Shown in pieces: positions 1 through 10,981 of a stretch of DNA of 64,000 nucleotides (position 1 is its first letter; every line of letters begins with the position of its first letter). The notes below the pieces were generated by a model that saw only the letters and a list, made by a program, of their open reading frames with translations, made no database searches and was not told the DNA's origin. Source of the DNA: Clostridium puniceum (GTDB lineage: Bacteria; Bacillota; Clostridia; Clostridiales; Clostridiaceae); assembly GCF_002006345.1 (NCBI RefSeq), contig NZ_LZZM01000099.1:1-64000 (forward strand), given 5' to 3'. The position numbers and the translations under genes are program-made.

Positions 1-325
1 GAGATTACTTATTTGTTATAATAAAATTATACTATCATATTAAATAATATAAAATATAAACTCTAAATTAAATTTTACATTATTTAATTTAAAAATCAAT
101 TTGCAAATTTTACGTAAAATTACACAATATTAAATAAGCTTATATATGTTAGGATTTTAATTGTTCATCCAAATTAAGAAAAATAACTAATTTAAATATG
201 TAATATTTTTGAAACACATATTTAATGTATATTTATTTTAGAAATTGTTATTTTTAAACTATAAAGAATGCGCTTCATACGGTATAATAGTATACACATA
301 ATATTTAAAATTAGGAGATTAATGA
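1..325. other. Upstream non-coding region
   Basis: No convincing gene is seen in this very AT-rich stretch. A TATAAT hexamer at 283-288 is a plausible -10 box for the downstream peptidase gene, but no good -35 box sits at the right distance. AGGAG at 313-317 is the ribosome binding site for the ATG at 326. Confidence 0.4.
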
Positions 326-1567
326 ATGATAAAATTAAATTTCGATGTGAAAAGACATACTTTAGCAAATGGGCTGGAAGTAATAACTATAAATAAAGAC
401 ACTCAAATTGCAGCTATAAATATAGGTGTCAAGGTTGGAGCATTATATGAGAATATAGAAGAAAAAGGTATAAGTCACTTTATTGAGCATACATTATTTA
501 AAGGAACTACATCGAGAAGCGATGAAGAACTTAATGAAGAGTTGGAAGCTTTAGGTGGAGAATATAATGCTTATACAGATTATGACGCAACAGTGTATAC
601 AATTAGCTGTTTGATGGAAGAATTTAAAAATGCAGTAGAACTTTTAGGCGATATGATTATAAATCCAGCTTTTGATAAAGAGGAAATTGAAAAAGAAAGA
701 GGAGTAATTTTATCAGAAATACGAATGAGTAAAGATGATATAGAAGATTTTAGTTTCAAAAATGTAAATAAAATTGCATTTACTAATAGTCCACTTAAAT
801 ATGAAGTGACAGGACTTGAAGAAAATGTATCAAGATTCACTAGGGACGAAATATTGTCTTATTATAATAAGTATTATACACCTGAAAATGCTCTTATTAC
901 TATGGTATCATCTTTAAACCATGATGAAGCAATAAAATTAGTAGAGGAACATTTTAAGGAATGGCTAGGCGAAAAAGTTAATCCTATAGAGATTATAAAA
1001 GAAAAAAATAAGGAAATAATAGAAATAAGTTATAAAAAAGATATTGAACAAAGCACTATAGTATATTTATTTACCTTTAATGATTTAGAAAAATCTGATG
1101 AACTTCCGCTTAGAATATTAAATCATAGACTTGGAGAAAGCTCAAATTCATTGCTTTTCAGAGAAGTTAGAGAAAATAGGGGATTAGCTTATGATATTTA
1201 TACTCATCTTGAAATAACAAGCAGTATAAAGACTCTTTATATATATACTGCAGTTGGAGAAGAAAATGTTGATGAAACTAAAGATGCAATAGATGAAATT
1301 TTAAAAAATTTGGTTGATGGAAATATAAAAATCGTAGATAAGGATTTAAATATAATGAAGAAGGTTCATAAGACAGCAGTAATATCAACTTTAGAGGATT
1401 CTTCAGAATTATGTAATTATATGCTTCATCAAGCTTTAGAAGATGAAGACATATTTGAATTTGTTAAGGATATGGACAGGTTAAATAATTTAGATACGAT
1501 AAAAATAAATGAAGTTGGGGAAAAGGTTTTAAAAAATCCAACTATTCATATATTAAAATCTAATTAA
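326..1567 (+). CDS. M16 family zinc metallopeptidase (processing-peptidase-like)
   Basis: Predicted cytoplasmic zinc peptidase of the pitrilysin/insulinase clan (YmxG/MlpA-like), 413 residues, the usual length of single-chain bacterial members. The inverted zinc motif HFIEH is at residues 51-55, inside the family context 'GISHFIEHTLFKG', and the distal zinc Glu is expected near residue 131 (ERGVILSEI). The C-terminal half carries the second, non-catalytic M16 domain, with 'REVRENRGLAYDIY' matching the R/Y substrate-carboxylate region. The ATG at 326 is chosen because AGGAG lies 8 nt upstream; an ATG at 322 is out of frame. There is no signal peptide. The substrate is unknown. The next gene, recX, starts about 160 bp downstream and has no obvious functional link. 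Confidence 0.9.
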   Translation: MIKLNFDVKRHTLANGLEVITINKDTQIAAINIGVKVGALYENIEEKGISHFIEHTLFKGTTSRSDEELNEELEALGGEYNAYTDYDATVYTISCLMEEFKNAVELLGDMIINPAFDKEEIEKERGVILSEIRMSKDDIEDFSFKNVNKIAFTNSPLKYEVTGLEENVSRFTRDEILSYYNKYYTPENALITMVSSLNHDEAIKLVEEHFKEWLGEKVNPIEIIKEKNKEIIEISYKKDIEQSTIVYLFTFNDLEKSDELPLRILNHRLGESSNSLLFREVRENRGLAYDIYTHLEITSSIKTLYIYTAVGEENVDETKDAIDEILKNLVDGNIKIVDKDLNIMKKVHKTAVISTLEDSSELCNYMLHQALEDEDIFEFVKDMDRLNNLDTIKINEVGEKVLKNPTIHILKSN

Positions 1568-1729
1568 GAATAGATTCAGTAAAAATAATTTTAAATATGA
1601 AATATATATTTTCTGAATATTAGACTAGATATATGTTTCATAAAAAAATAATTTGTTCAATTAAAATGTAGAAATTTTAACTAAAATCGATATAAATGTA
1701 ATTTATAAGCAAAGGTGAAAATTAAAAAT

Positions 1730-2368
1730 ATGGCAAAAATAACAAAGATAGAAGTTCAAAAGAAAAATAAAGAAAGAGTTAATTTATTTTTAGATGAGGA
1801 ATATGCATTTTCTCTTTCAATAGAATTAATTTATAAAGAAGGACTTAAGAAGAATGATGAAGTAGATTCCCAAAAGCTTGAAGCTTTAGCGGAGAAAGAA
1901 AGCTTAATAAGATGTAAAAATTCTGCTTTAAGAATTATTGAAAAAAGTCATAAAACCGAAAAAGAAGTTATAGAAAAACTTAAATCAAAAGGATATGGAG
2001 ATAATGCTATAAATAAGAGTATTGAATTTCTCAAAGAATACAATTTTATAAATGATTTAAATTACGCAAAAGCCTTTATAAATGATAAATTAAATTCAGT
2101 AGGAAGCCAGAAGATTAGGTATACTTTACTTCAAAAAGGTATATCTAAGGAACTTGTAGAGGAGCATTTATCTAATTCAAATAAGGAAAATGAAAAAAAT
2201 GTTGCATTCAATTTAGCAAAGAAGAAAGTTGACCTTTTAAGAAAAAAGGAAAATGATAATTATAAAATTTCAGGCAAATTATATAGATATTTGATTTCTA
2301 AGGGGTATGAGTATGATATTACAAATGAAGTTGTTAAGCAAGTTATGTCATTAGATGACTTTGAATAG
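1730..2368 (+). CDS. recX: Recombination regulator RecX
   Basis: Small helical protein of the RecX family, which binds RecA filaments and modulates recombination and the SOS response. It has about 212 residues, typical of clostridial RecX. Family-like features are the N-terminal beta-rich segment (KITKIEVQKKNKERVNLFLDE, split here by description only) and the repeated three-helix units with 'LIRCKNSALRIIEKSHKTEK' and 'FINDLNYAKAFIND'. A longer reading from GTG at 1715 would place the start codon inside the AAAGGTGA ribosome binding site. The ATG at 1730 (MAKITKIE) is therefore preferred, with about 11 nt spacing. recA is not in this window. A hairpin at 2383-2415 follows the stop codon closely. 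Confidence 0.88.
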   Translation: MAKITKIEVQKKNKERVNLFLDEEYAFSLSIELIYKEGLKKNDEVDSQKLEALAEKESLIRCKNSALRIIEKSHKTEKEVIEKLKSKGYGDNAINKSIEFLKEYNFINDLNYAKAFINDKLNSVGSQKIRYTLLQKGISKELVEEHLSNSNKENEKNVAFNLAKKKVDLLRKKENDNYKISGKLYRYLISKGYEYDITNEVVKQVMSLDDFE

Positions 2369-2382
2369 TTTTATGTTAAATA

Positions 2383-2415
2383 AAAAATATTAAATTACAT
2401 AAATTTAATATTTTT
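2383..2415 (+). terminator. Hairpin terminator after recX
   Basis: Perfect 14-bp inverted repeat (AAAAATATTAAATT with its complement) around a short loop, ending in five T residues. A TATAAT-like box follows at about 2418-2423, so this hairpin also abuts the promoter of the next gene. Confidence 0.6.
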
Positions 2416-2448
2416 GTTATAATAGAATGTAAAGTGTGGGGGAAATTT

Positions 2449-3186
2449 ATGAGGGAGAGAAACTTATTATTAGTAATTTCTGCTGGGTTTATTACAGGAT
2501 GCATTCAAATAAGTATAATTATTGGGTTGTTAGTAATTCCAAAATTAATATTTAATTCTACAGCTGCTAATTCATTTTTGGAAAATGAAGTTAGAAAAGA
2601 AGCTGTAGCCATAAATGATGGACAATATGGAAAAAGTGATGATAATGCTTTTTTTAAGAAGAAACAAGGTGATAAAAATGACTCTTCTAATGAAGTTATT
2701 ATTTATAATGGAATTACTATAGATGAAGGGATAAAATCTAATGAAAGTATCGTGAGCAAAGCAATCCAATTAACTAAAAATGCTAAGAGTGACAGGGAAA
2801 AAGCTAAAATATTATATACGTGGATTGGAAGTAATATAAAATATGATGATAATAAAGCACAAAAAGTATTAAATGGAAAAGATGCAAATGATATGCCTGA
2901 AAGTGGAGCTATATGTGCTTTTGAAAATAAATCAGGTATATGTTTTGATAAAGCATGTCTTTATGTAGCTATGTCAAGGGCAGTAGATCTTAAGGTAAGG
3001 CTAATAGGTGGACAAATATTAGATGAAAATGGGCAGTATTTAGGTCATGCATGGAATCAAGCTTATATTAAGGAAGAAAACAAATGGATAAATGTAGATT
3101 CAACCTTTTATGAAGGCGGAAATTATTATTTTGATTCTGAATTTTTTGATGACCACAAGGCAGAAGATATTGCAGGGGAGTGGTAA
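2449..3186 (+). CDS. Membrane-anchored transglutaminase-like cysteine protein
   Basis: Transglutaminase-core (papain-fold) domain exported behind one N-terminal membrane segment (about residues 5-30, rich in I/L/V/G). Counting from the ATG at 2449, the expected triad is Cys165 (SGICFDKA), His200 (LGHAWNQ) and Asp217 (INVDSTF), all in canonical spacing. The middle part (residues 35-90) is a low-complexity linker rich in N/D/K. Family members act as extracellular peptidases or cross-linkers; the substrate here cannot be told. A GTG at 2434 would precede the G-rich ribosome binding site, so the ATG at 2449 is preferred. The gene appears to be transcribed alone. Confidence 0.82.
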   Translation: MRERNLLLVISAGFITGCIQISIIIGLLVIPKLIFNSTAANSFLENEVRKEAVAINDGQYGKSDDNAFFKKKQGDKNDSSNEVIIYNGITIDEGIKSNESIVSKAIQLTKNAKSDREKAKILYTWIGSNIKYDDNKAQKVLNGKDANDMPESGAICAFENKSGICFDKACLYVAMSRAVDLKVRLIGGQILDENGQYLGHAWNQAYIKEENKWINVDSTFYEGGNYYFDSEFFDDHKAEDIAGEW

Positions 3187-3303
3187 AGGATGGGGTGACG
3201 ATTAATACATTGCATTTAATAATTAAGGAAAACCCATAGCTTTTGGAAAAATAAAATCTAAGAAGGCTATAGGATTTCACCTTTAATTGTATAATGCACA
3301 TTG

Positions 3304-3663
3304 TTAATTTGCCTTTTTATGAAGCTTAGAAATAATAAGATTTATAGCTTTTTCACAGTCAGTATCATTAGGATCTATTGACCAAGCTAGATTAAAAAGA
3401 CGCAAAGCAGTATTAAAACATTCCTTCATAACATAACAATAACCAAGATTAAAGAAATATTTACTTTCATGTTTAAGAGAAATTGCTCTATTAAGCATTA
3501 TTATTGCATCATCAAAATTTTTTAGTTTAATAAAGCAAACACCACAATTATAATAGGAGCAAGCTTCGTTTAGCTTTTCAGATGCAGATTTTTTATAACA
3601 GGATATAGCTCTTTTATAATCTTGTATATTATAAAATTTATTTCCTTCATTAAAATAATTCAT
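3304..3663 (-). CDS. Small tetratricopeptide-repeat protein
   Basis: 119-residue protein made almost entirely of TPR units: helix pairs with the W/L-G-Y-A-P pattern, for example 'YNCGVCFIKLKNFDDAIIML' and 'FNLGYCYVMKECFNTALRLF'. TPRs are protein-protein interaction scaffolds; no partner is evident. There is no signal peptide or membrane segment. On the minus strand the start codon is preceded by GGAGGGC at good spacing. It converges on the transglutaminase-like gene, with a 117-bp gap between them. Confidence 0.75.
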   Translation of the reverse strand: MNYFNEGNKFYNIQDYKRAISCYKKSASEKLNEACSYYNCGVCFIKLKNFDDAIIMLNRAISLKHESKYFFNLGYCYVMKECFNTALRLFNLAWSIDPNDTDCEKAINLIISKLHKKAN

Positions 3664-3831
3664 AGGTGCCCTCCAAAAAAATAAAATTGTAAATAATATC
3701 CTAGATACCTTATAATTATAGACAGCAAGTTAAATTACTATACATACGAACATATAGAATTATTTATAAATAATTTAGAATGAGAAGAAGAAAATATTTG
3801 TGAAAAAAACAGAGTAGGTGAATAGAAAAAT

Positions 3832-6800
3832 ATGATAAATTATAAAATTGGATTAGACATAGGATCAACAACAGTGAAATTAGCAGTTCTTGGAAATGAG
3901 GACAGCTTAATATATAGCAAATATCAAAGACATTTTTCAGATATAAGAAGTACAATTATAGATTTAATAAAAGAATGTTATGAAATACTTGGAGATATTG
4001 ACTGCAGGATTAATATAACGGGCTCTGGTGGATTATCAGTATCTAAATGGCTGAATCTTGGTTTTGTACAAGAAGTAATTGCATGTTCTAAAACTGTTGA
4101 AACATTTATTCCACAAACTGATGTTGTAATAGAGCTTGGAGGAGAAGATGCTAAAATAACATATTTTAGAGGTGGAATAGAACAAAGAATGAATGGAAGT
4201 TGTGCTGGTGGTACTGGAGCTTTTATAGATCAAATGGCAGTATTATTAAATACAGATGCTTTAGGGCTTAATGAGTATGCCAAAGAATACAAGGTATTAT
4301 ATCCTATAGCATCAAGATGTGGAGTTTTTGCTAAAACAGATGTACAACCATTAATAAATGAAGGTGCTGAAAAGAGTGATATAGCAGCTTCTATTCTTCA
4401 AGCAGTTGTAAATCAAACTATAGGTGGACTTGCATGTGGTAAACCTATTAAAGGAAACGTAGCTTTTCTTGGTGGACCATTATTTTTCTTATCAGAACTT
4501 AGACAAAGATTCATTGAAACATTGAATTTAACAGAAGAACAAGTGATAGCACCAGAAAATTCTCAACTTTTTGTTGCTATAGGAGCTGCACTTTTATCAA
4601 AAAAAGAAAAAGTGACATCTCTTAATAAGATAGTGGATAAGATTTCACATATTTCTAATATAAAAGAAGATACAGAACCTAGACTTGAACCGTTATTTAA
4701 AGATGAAGAAGATTATAAAAATTTTAAAGATAGACATAATAAAAATATATTGAAAAGAGCAGACCTTGATGATTATAAAGGAAAAGCATATTTAGGAATA
4801 GATGCAGGTTCAACAACAACTAAGGTTGCACTTATAAGTGAACAATCTGAGCTTTTATATTCTTATTATGGAAGCAATGAAGGAAATCCATTAGACAAAG
4901 TCGTATGGATTATGAAGGACTTATACGCAAAACTTCCTAAAGATGTTGAAATCGTAAATTCAACAGTTACAGGTTATGGAGAAGCGTTGATTAAAGCAGC
5001 TTTACATATAGATATTGGAGAAATTGAAACAATTGCACATTATAAAGCTGCCGATTTCTTTTTGCCAGGTGTGGACTTCATTTTAGATATAGGTGGACAA
5101 GACATGAAGTGTCTAAAAATAAAAAATGGAGCAATAGATAGCATACTTTTAAATGAAGCTTGTTCATCAGGTTGCGGGTCGTTTATTGAAAGCTTTGCTA
5201 AATCATTAGGTATGAATATTGAAGATTTCGCAAAAGAAGCATTATTTTCAAAAGCACCAGTAGATCTTGGATCAAGATGTACAGTTTTTATGAATTCTAG
5301 AGTTAAGCAGTCACAAAAGGAAGGTGCAGAGATAGCAGATATATCTGCTGGACTTTCATATTCTGTTATAAAAAATGCACTTTTTAAAGTAATAAAATTA
5401 AGAGATGAAAAAGACATTGGAGAAAAAGTAATAGTACAAGGTGGAACTTTTTACAATGAAGCTGTACTTAGAAGTTTTGAGCTTATTTCAGGCAGAGAAA
5501 CTGTTAGGCCAGATATATCAGGATTAATGGGTGCATTTGGATGTGCGATTATTGCAAAAGAAAGATATTTAGAAAGTGAAAAATCTACTTTGCTACCAAG
5601 ACATAGAATAGATGAGTTTAAAATGACAGCTTCTTTTAGACGTTGTGGTAAATGTGGGAATAATTGTCTTTTAACTGTAAATAGGTTTTCTACAGAGGAA
5701 GAATTCATCTCAGGGAATAGATGTGAACGAGGACTAGGCCTAGAAAGACCTAAAGAAGATAAATTGCCAAACTTATATGAGTATAAGTATAAGAGGACTT
5801 TTAATTATAAACCACTAAAAAAAGAGGAGGCAAAAAGAGGCGTAATAGGAATTCCAAGAGTTCTTAATATGTATGAAAATTATCCGTTTTGGTTTACATT
5901 ATTAACAAGTTTAGGGTTTAGCGTTAAATTATCTAAGCCTTCAAGCAAGAAAATATATGAACTTGGGATAGAAACTATACCATCAGAATCAGCATGTTAT
6001 CCAGCAAAGCTTGCTCATGGACATATAATTGATTTAATAAATAGTGGAGTTAAGAATATTTTTTATCCTTGTATATCTTATGAAAAAACTGAGTTTAAAG
6101 ACGCTCAAAATAATTATAATTGTCCTATGGTAACTTCTTACCCGGAGGCTATTAAAAACAATATGGATGAATTAAAATTAAATAATGTTAATTTTATGGA
6201 ACCATTTTTATCTTTAGATAATGAAAAGGAACTTGCCAAAAGAATAGTAGATGAGTTTAATATGTTTAATGTTACTTTAGAGGAGGCAAAAGCAGCAGTT
6301 AATAAAGCGAGCATAGAAAGAGATCTTTTTAAAAAGGATATACAAAAAAAAGGTGAAGAAGTTTTAGAATATTTAAGAAAAAACAATAAGAAGGGAATTG
6401 TGTTAGGTGGAAGACCTTATCATATTGATCCTGAAATAAATCATGGTATTCCAGATATTATAAGTTCCTTTGATATGGCAGTACTTACAGAAGATAGTGT
6501 ATCTCATTTAGGAGTATTAAAAGATAAACTGAGGGTTGTAGATCAATGGATGTATCATTCAAGATTATATAGAGCAGCAGCTTTAGTAGCAGATGAACCT
6601 TGCATAGATATGATTCAATTAAATTCCTTTGGATGTGGATTAGATGCTGTTACTACAGATCAAGTTTCAGAAATTATATCATCAAAGGGAAAAATTTATA
6701 CAGTTCTTAAAATAGATGAAGGTAATAATTTAGGAGCAGCAAAAATAAGAATAAGATCATTAAAAGCCGCTATGGATGAAAGAGAAAGAAAAAATTATGT

Positions 6801-8136
6801 TCCAATTGAAGAGCCAATTGTATATAAAAATCCAGTATTTACAGCTGAAATGAGAAAGAAGCATACAATTTTATGTCCTCAAATGTCTCCAATACATTTT
6901 GACTTAATAGAAACAGCCGTAAGGGAAGCAGGATATAATGTAGAAGTTTTACCATCTATGGATATGAAGGCAGTTGATGAAGGGTTAAAATACGTTAATA
7001 ATGATGCTTGTTATCCTTCAATAATAGTAATTGGTCAAATGATCGAAGCTTTAAAATCAGGAAAATATGATGTGAATAATACTTCAGTTATAATTTCTCA
7101 AACAGGCGGAGGCTGTAGAGCAACTAACTATATTGGATTTTTGAAAATGGCATTAAAGCATGCAGGCTTTGAACAAGTTCCAATTATATCATTAAATGCA
7201 GTAGGACTTGAGGAACAGCCAGGGTTTAAGGTTACACCAAAACTTCTTCATAGATCAATTATGGCATTAGTTTATGGTGACTTATTTATGAGGGTTTTAT
7301 ATAGGACAAGACCTTATGAAAAAGTAAAAGGATCAGCAGATGAACTTTATAAAAAGTGGAATGAAAAAGCTAGATTAAATTTAATAAATGGAAGCAAGAG
7401 AGAATTTAATAAAAATATAAAAGAAATAGTTAATGATTTTGATAATTTACAATTATTAAATGTAAGAAAGCCTAAAGTTGGTGTTGTTGGAGAGATATTA
7501 GTTAAATTTCATCCGACAGCTAATAATGATATTGTAGGAATTTTAGAAAATGAAGGTGCAGAAGCAGTAGTGCCAGACCTTTTAGATTTCTTCTTCTATT
7601 CAGCTTTAGATGCTGATTTTAAAGCCAAATTCCTTGCAGGAAGTAAAATGTCAAAGCATTTATGTAATTTAGCAATTATGTATATGGAGACTTATAGAAA
7701 AACTATGAAAAAGTCCTTAGAAAAGAGTAATAGATTTTCTAGCCCTAAGCATATAAGAGACCTTGCAGATATGGCATCACCAATTCTATCTCTTGGAAAT
7801 CAAACAGGAGAAGGATGGTTTTTAACAGCTGAAATGATTGAGCTTATAGAAAGTGGGGCAACTAATATTGCGTGCCTTCAACCTTTTGCATGTTTACCTA
7901 ACCATGTTACAGGAAAAGGTATGATTAAAGCTTTAAAGGAAAGATATCCTAAATCAAACATAGTAGCTATCGATTATGATCCAGGAGCATCAAATGTAAA
8001 TCAATTAAATAGAATTAAGCTTATGTTATCTGTTGCATTTAAGAATTTAGAAGAAACACCTACAATTCATAAAAAACACGAAGAAAGTACAGGAAAGCAA
8101 CCATTTGAAAATGAAATAAGTTTAACATTAGAGTAA
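3832..8136 (+). CDS. Large CoA-substrate-type activase fused to dehydratase-like domains (BadF/BadG/BcrA/BcrD, DUF2229)
   Basis: A 1434-residue multidomain iron-sulfur protein. It contains two ASKHA-type ATPase/activase modules (about 1-260 and 318-580). Each has a nucleotide-binding 'D(I/A)GSTT(V/T)K' phosphate loop and the cluster-binding Cys pair of 2-hydroxyacyl-CoA dehydratase activators: C124/C163 in module 1 and about C444/C483 in module 2. A Cys-rich linker follows (CGKCGNNC), then a DUF2229 region and a C-terminal half resembling the dehydratase beta subunit (HgdB/BcrB-like), with further conserved Cys in 'DACYPS' and 'GGGCRATN'. Such proteins couple ATP hydrolysis to low-potential electron transfer, and related reductases serve double-cubane-cluster proteins. 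The true substrate is unknown, and no dehydratase alpha/beta genes or ferredoxin lie nearby. AGGTGA precedes the ATG. Confidence 0.85.
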   Translation: MINYKIGLDIGSTTVKLAVLGNEDSLIYSKYQRHFSDIRSTIIDLIKECYEILGDIDCRINITGSGGLSVSKWLNLGFVQEVIACSKTVETFIPQTDVVIELGGEDAKITYFRGGIEQRMNGSCAGGTGAFIDQMAVLLNTDALGLNEYAKEYKVLYPIASRCGVFAKTDVQPLINEGAEKSDIAASILQAVVNQTIGGLACGKPIKGNVAFLGGPLFFLSELRQRFIETLNLTEEQVIAPENSQLFVAIGAALLSKKEKVTSLNKIVDKISHISNIKEDTEPRLEPLFKDEEDYKNFKDRHNKNILKRADLDDYKGKAYLGIDAGSTTTKVALISEQSELLYSYYGSNEGNPLDKVVWIMKDLYAKLPKDVEIVNSTVTGYGEALIKAALHIDIGEIETIAHYKAADFFLPGVDFILDIGGQDMKCLKIKNGAIDSILLNEACSSGCGSFIESFAKSLGMNIEDFAKEALFSKAPVDLGSRCTVFMNSRVKQSQKEGAEIADISAGLSYSVIKNALFKVIKLRDEKDIGEKVIVQGGTFYNEAVLRSFELISGRETVRPDISGLMGAFGCAIIAKERYLESEKSTLLPRHRIDEFKMTASFRRCGKCGNNCLLTVNRFSTEEEFISGNRCERGLGLERPKEDKLPNLYEYKYKRTFNYKPLKKEEAKRGVIGIPRVLNMYENYPFWFTLLTSLGFSVKLSKPSSKKIYELGIETIPSESACYPAKLAHGHIIDLINSGVKNIFYPCISYEKTEFKDAQNNYNCPMVTSYPEAIKNNMDELKLNNVNFMEPFLSLDNEKELAKRIVDEFNMFNVTLEEAKAAVNKASIERDLFKKDIQKKGEEVLEYLRKNNKKGIVLGGRPYHIDPEINHGIPDIISSFDMAVLTEDSVSHLGVLKDKLRVVDQWMYHSRLYRAAALVADEPCIDMIQLNSFGCGLDAVTTDQVSEIISSKGKIYTVLKIDEGNNLGAAKIRIRSLKAAMDERERKNYVPIEEPIVYKNPVFTAEMRKKHTILCPQMSPIHFDLIETAVREAGYNVEVLPSMDMKAVDEGLKYVNNDACYPSIIVIGQMIEALKSGKYDVNNTSVIISQTGGGCRATNYIGFLKMALKHAGFEQVPIISLNAVGLEEQPGFKVTPKLLHRSIMALVYGDLFMRVLYRTRPYEKVKGSADELYKKWNEKARLNLINGSKREFNKNIKEIVNDFDNLQLLNVRKPKVGVVGEILVKFHPTANNDIVGILENEGAEAVVPDLLDFFFYSALDADFKAKFLAGSKMSKHLCNLAIMYMETYRKTMKKSLEKSNRFSSPKHIRDLADMASPILSLGNQTGEGWFLTAEMIELIESGATNIACLQPFACLPNHVTGKGMIKALKERYPKSNIVAIDYDPGASNVNQLNRIKLMLSVAFKNLEETPTIHKKHEESTGKQPFENEISLTLE

Positions 8137-8522
8137 AATATTCAAACTATGAACATTCCAATTATAAATTTATAGAGAATGAAGTACGCAAGTATAAATT
8201 TATGTAAGGATTATTTTGTAACATATATATAATAATAATTTAAGATAGCTTCATCTGAGTTAGATGGAGCTATTGTAATTTATAGTGCGAGAACACAGCA
8301 TTTTTCAAACAGGAAAACTGATAAAATTTAGTGTTTAGATAATTGACAATGAATAATGTATAGTTGATAATAATGAAAAAGCCAATAACTTTTCTAGAAA
8401 TATATAATTTAAGAACCAATATGAAAGTTTAAGACTAAATTGTCAAATATCAATTGAAGTGTACTTATTCAGTACTTTTCGTTAATTCAGGCTTTTAGGA
8501 ATATGCTATTTGGAGGAAATAA
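8137..8522. other. Intergenic region with hairpin at 8245-8273
   Basis: 386 bp without a gene. It holds a 12-bp inverted repeat with one G-U pair (ATAGCTTCATCT at 8245-8256; AGATGGAGCTAT at 8262-8273) around a 5-nt loop. This is probably the terminator of the activase gene, although the T-tract is poor. The remainder is AT-rich. GGAGG at the end is the ribosome binding site for the next gene. Confidence 0.5.
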
Positions 8523-9551
8523 ATGCAGAGAAAAAATAAGCAACAAGCAAGCAAAAAATCTAAAATATTAGTATTTTTTATAGAATTAATGTACATATTT
8601 ATTTTTTTAGCAATAACAACACCTATTATTTTATTGTATGGACCATATGAAAACACTAGGAAAGTGCTTATATCAACAATATTAGGAACTAGACATTCCT
8701 ATTTAATAACTGATTATTTATCTCAAGAAACTATAAATAAAATTTTGGGAATAAATAGTCAAATGCACGAAGAGTCTAAAGATGAAGTTGCTGAAGAAAT
8801 TGCTACAGATATTAGTAAGATAAATGTTAAATATACGAGTGGAAATGATATAAGCAGGTATGACATTCATACAGAAAGATATAATGGATATGTTCTAGAA
8901 ATAAAGAATCCACTTGGAGTAAAAGCTGCAATGACAAAACATGTAGGTAAAATGGGACAAAAAACAAGTGAAATGGCGGAAGATCATAATGCTATTGCAG
9001 CTATTAACGGTGGTTCTTTTGTGGATCAATCTTCCGATGGAACACTTTATGCAGGAACAGGGGCAGAACCAGGTGGATTTGTAATTTCAGAAGGTAAGGT
9101 TATATATCCAAAAACTAATATAAAGAAGAAAAATATTGAGAATGTTATTGCATTTACTAAAAAAGGACAACTTATAGTTGGTGACCATACCCTTGAGGAA
9201 TTGGAAAAATTAGAGGTAAAAGAGGCAATGTGCTTTAGAAGACCTAACATTATTATTAATGGAAGAGCACAAATAAAAGATAAAACGTCAGATGGACTTA
9301 ATCCGAGAACTGCAGTTGGACAAAAGGAAGATGGAACAGTGATATTTTTAGTTATTGATGGTAGAAAGATTACATCTCCAGGTGCAAGTTTATATGATGT
9401 TCAACAAATAATGCTTGAGAGAGGAGCTATTAATGCAGGTGCTTTAGATGGTGGATATTCATCAACAATGTATTATAAAGGTGAGGTAATAAATTCACCA
9501 AATGCTTGGGATGGGGAAAGATCTGTTGCTACAGCTTTTTATGTTGAGTAG
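8523..9551 (+). CDS. Membrane-anchored phosphodiester glycosidase domain (NAGPA/DUF2233) protein
   Basis: 342-residue protein with one N-terminal membrane helix (about residues 17-42) and an extracellular NAGPA-type domain. Family signatures are 'AAINGGSF', 'NPRTAVGQ' followed by 'FLVIDGR', and 'GALDGGYSSTMYYKG' with 'RSVATAFYVE' at the C-terminus. Members cleave GlcNAc-1-phosphodiester linkages or are linked to exopolysaccharide and teichoic-acid metabolism, so a cell-envelope glycan role is inferred. GGAGG lies 6 nt before the ATG. The following gene also encodes a protein with one N-terminal membrane anchor, but a 230-bp gap makes operon structure uncertain. Confidence 0.85.
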   Translation: MQRKNKQQASKKSKILVFFIELMYIFIFLAITTPIILLYGPYENTRKVLISTILGTRHSYLITDYLSQETINKILGINSQMHEESKDEVAEEIATDISKINVKYTSGNDISRYDIHTERYNGYVLEIKNPLGVKAAMTKHVGKMGQKTSEMAEDHNAIAAINGGSFVDQSSDGTLYAGTGAEPGGFVISEGKVIYPKTNIKKKNIENVIAFTKKGQLIVGDHTLEELEKLEVKEAMCFRRPNIIINGRAQIKDKTSDGLNPRTAVGQKEDGTVIFLVIDGRKITSPGASLYDVQQIMLERGAINAGALDGGYSSTMYYKGEVINSPNAWDGERSVATAFYVE

Positions 9552-9781
9552 AAAATTAGTTTCGTTTGAAGAATTAAATTATATATGCTGCAAAAAGAAA
9601 TTTTCATTGAGATTACTTATCGGGACTCAATTTTGTTGAATAATCAAAATTATAAAATGTATATTGTAGATATCTTAGTGGGAAACAAAACCAGTGGCAA
9701 TAAATATTTAAGAAACTTTAATGACTTAATTAAGAAAAGTATATGGTAGATAAAGGTGTTTTAGTAGGAAAGGATTAAGTG

Positions 9782-10846
9782 ATGAAAAACTTTATAAGAA
9801 TATTAGCATGTACACTTATAGCGTTAGCAATTCAGCAAGGTATATTTTTATATGTAGAAAAGGTTTATTTAGCTTTAGATGTAAAGATAGAAGCTCAAAA
9901 GGTTGAAGAAAAAGAAGTTCCCAAGAAGAAAAATTCCAATGAAATTGATATCAAAAACGGACTTGGAGAAGTTTCATTATCATCAGACAGCAGATTTGTT
10001 GCATATATAGAGGACAATAAACTTAAAGTATTAGATAGTACTGATGGAAGTGAAAAGGAATTTACAACTGAAAGCAATGGAGAGGTAATATTTTATAAGT
10101 GGTTAACAAATGAAAGTAGTATAATTGTTATTCAAAAGGTACAAAAAAATGGAGAAGTATATTTTGAACCAGTATCGTTTAATGCTAAGAAGGGAGAGAC
10201 AAGACAACTTTCAGATTTTAATTTAAAAGAGGTTAAAATTAATATAGAAAATAAAACTGATAAAATTGATAATGTTGTATTTTCAAATGCGACTCATAGC
10301 CTTTATATAAAAATTCTAAAGAAAAATGGGAAAAGCGATCTATATTACGCAAACGTAATGAATCAATTAGCAGAAGTTAGATCTAATAAGAATATAGGAA
10401 ATATTGTAGTTCCAACTACGAATACAAATGCAGTAATGGAAATGGGCGAGGGGATAACTATATTAAATAGTTCAGGAAATATAGAAATACCTAATGTTGA
10501 CGTTGCAAAAGTATTAGGTGTTGATATTAATGATAATGTATATTTTGGTGAACAAGTAAATGGTGAAATTAGTAAAATATATTATACTGTTTTAAATGAT
10601 AAAAAGCCTCAATGGCATACTTTAACTTTGCAAAAACCAGTTGATAAGGCAGATATACTGATTGATTACTTAGGAAAAGTTTATGTTAATAATAAAATTG
10701 AAAGCAATGTTTTAGAGCTTGTTAGTAAAAAGACAATTAAATATGAGGGGGAGTTAGTTCAAACATACTCTAAAGGTGTTATTTCTAGAAATGGTAATAA
10801 GTTAATAAAAAATGAAATAGAAGAACCTAAAAAAGTCATTAATTAG
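9782..10846 (+). CDS. Membrane-anchored protein, probable beta-propeller
   Basis: A specific family is not recognised. About 354 residues begin with a hydrophobic segment (residues 4-24) likely to act as a membrane anchor, then a charged linker (KVEEKEVPKKK). The remainder is beta-rich with spaced short repeats such as 'SLSSDSRFVAYIEDNKLKVL' and 'VIFYKWLTNESSIIVIQK', resembling TolB/WD40-like propeller blades. The protein probably faces outward. A GTG at 9779 directly precedes the ATG at 9782; the ATG is preferred with AAAGGA 7 nt upstream. A role in envelope biology alongside the upstream NAGPA protein is only inferred from proximity. Confidence 0.6.
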   Translation: MKNFIRILACTLIALAIQQGIFLYVEKVYLALDVKIEAQKVEEKEVPKKKNSNEIDIKNGLGEVSLSSDSRFVAYIEDNKLKVLDSTDGSEKEFTTESNGEVIFYKWLTNESSIIVIQKVQKNGEVYFEPVSFNAKKGETRQLSDFNLKEVKINIENKTDKIDNVVFSNATHSLYIKILKKNGKSDLYYANVMNQLAEVRSNKNIGNIVVPTTNTNAVMEMGEGITILNSSGNIEIPNVDVAKVLGVDINDNVYFGEQVNGEISKIYYTVLNDKKPQWHTLTLQKPVDKADILIDYLGKVYVNNKIESNVLELVSKKTIKYEGELVQTYSKGVISRNGNKLIKNEIEEPKKVIN

Positions 10847-10858
10847 AAATTACAATTC

Positions 10859-10907
10859 AATTCACATAAATTTGAATTAAATATAGTAATTTTAATTTAT
10901 GTGAATT
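10859..10907 (+). terminator. Hairpin after the propeller-like gene
   Basis: 14-bp perfect inverted repeat (arms 10859-10872 and 10894-10907) starting 13 bp after the stop codon. The T-tract is weak, so it may act as a 3'-end stabiliser as much as a terminator. Confidence 0.5.
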
Positions 10908-10981
10908 TGAGATATAATACCAATATAAAAATATTCCACTAAAAAAGTATAATATTAAGAGAATAAATAGCATAGTATTTA

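Noticed and set aside
3221-3292. Possible terminator between the transglutaminase-like gene and the TPR gene.
   Set aside because: The inverted repeat (about CCCATAGC / GGCTATAGG) is too imperfect and lacks a T-run.
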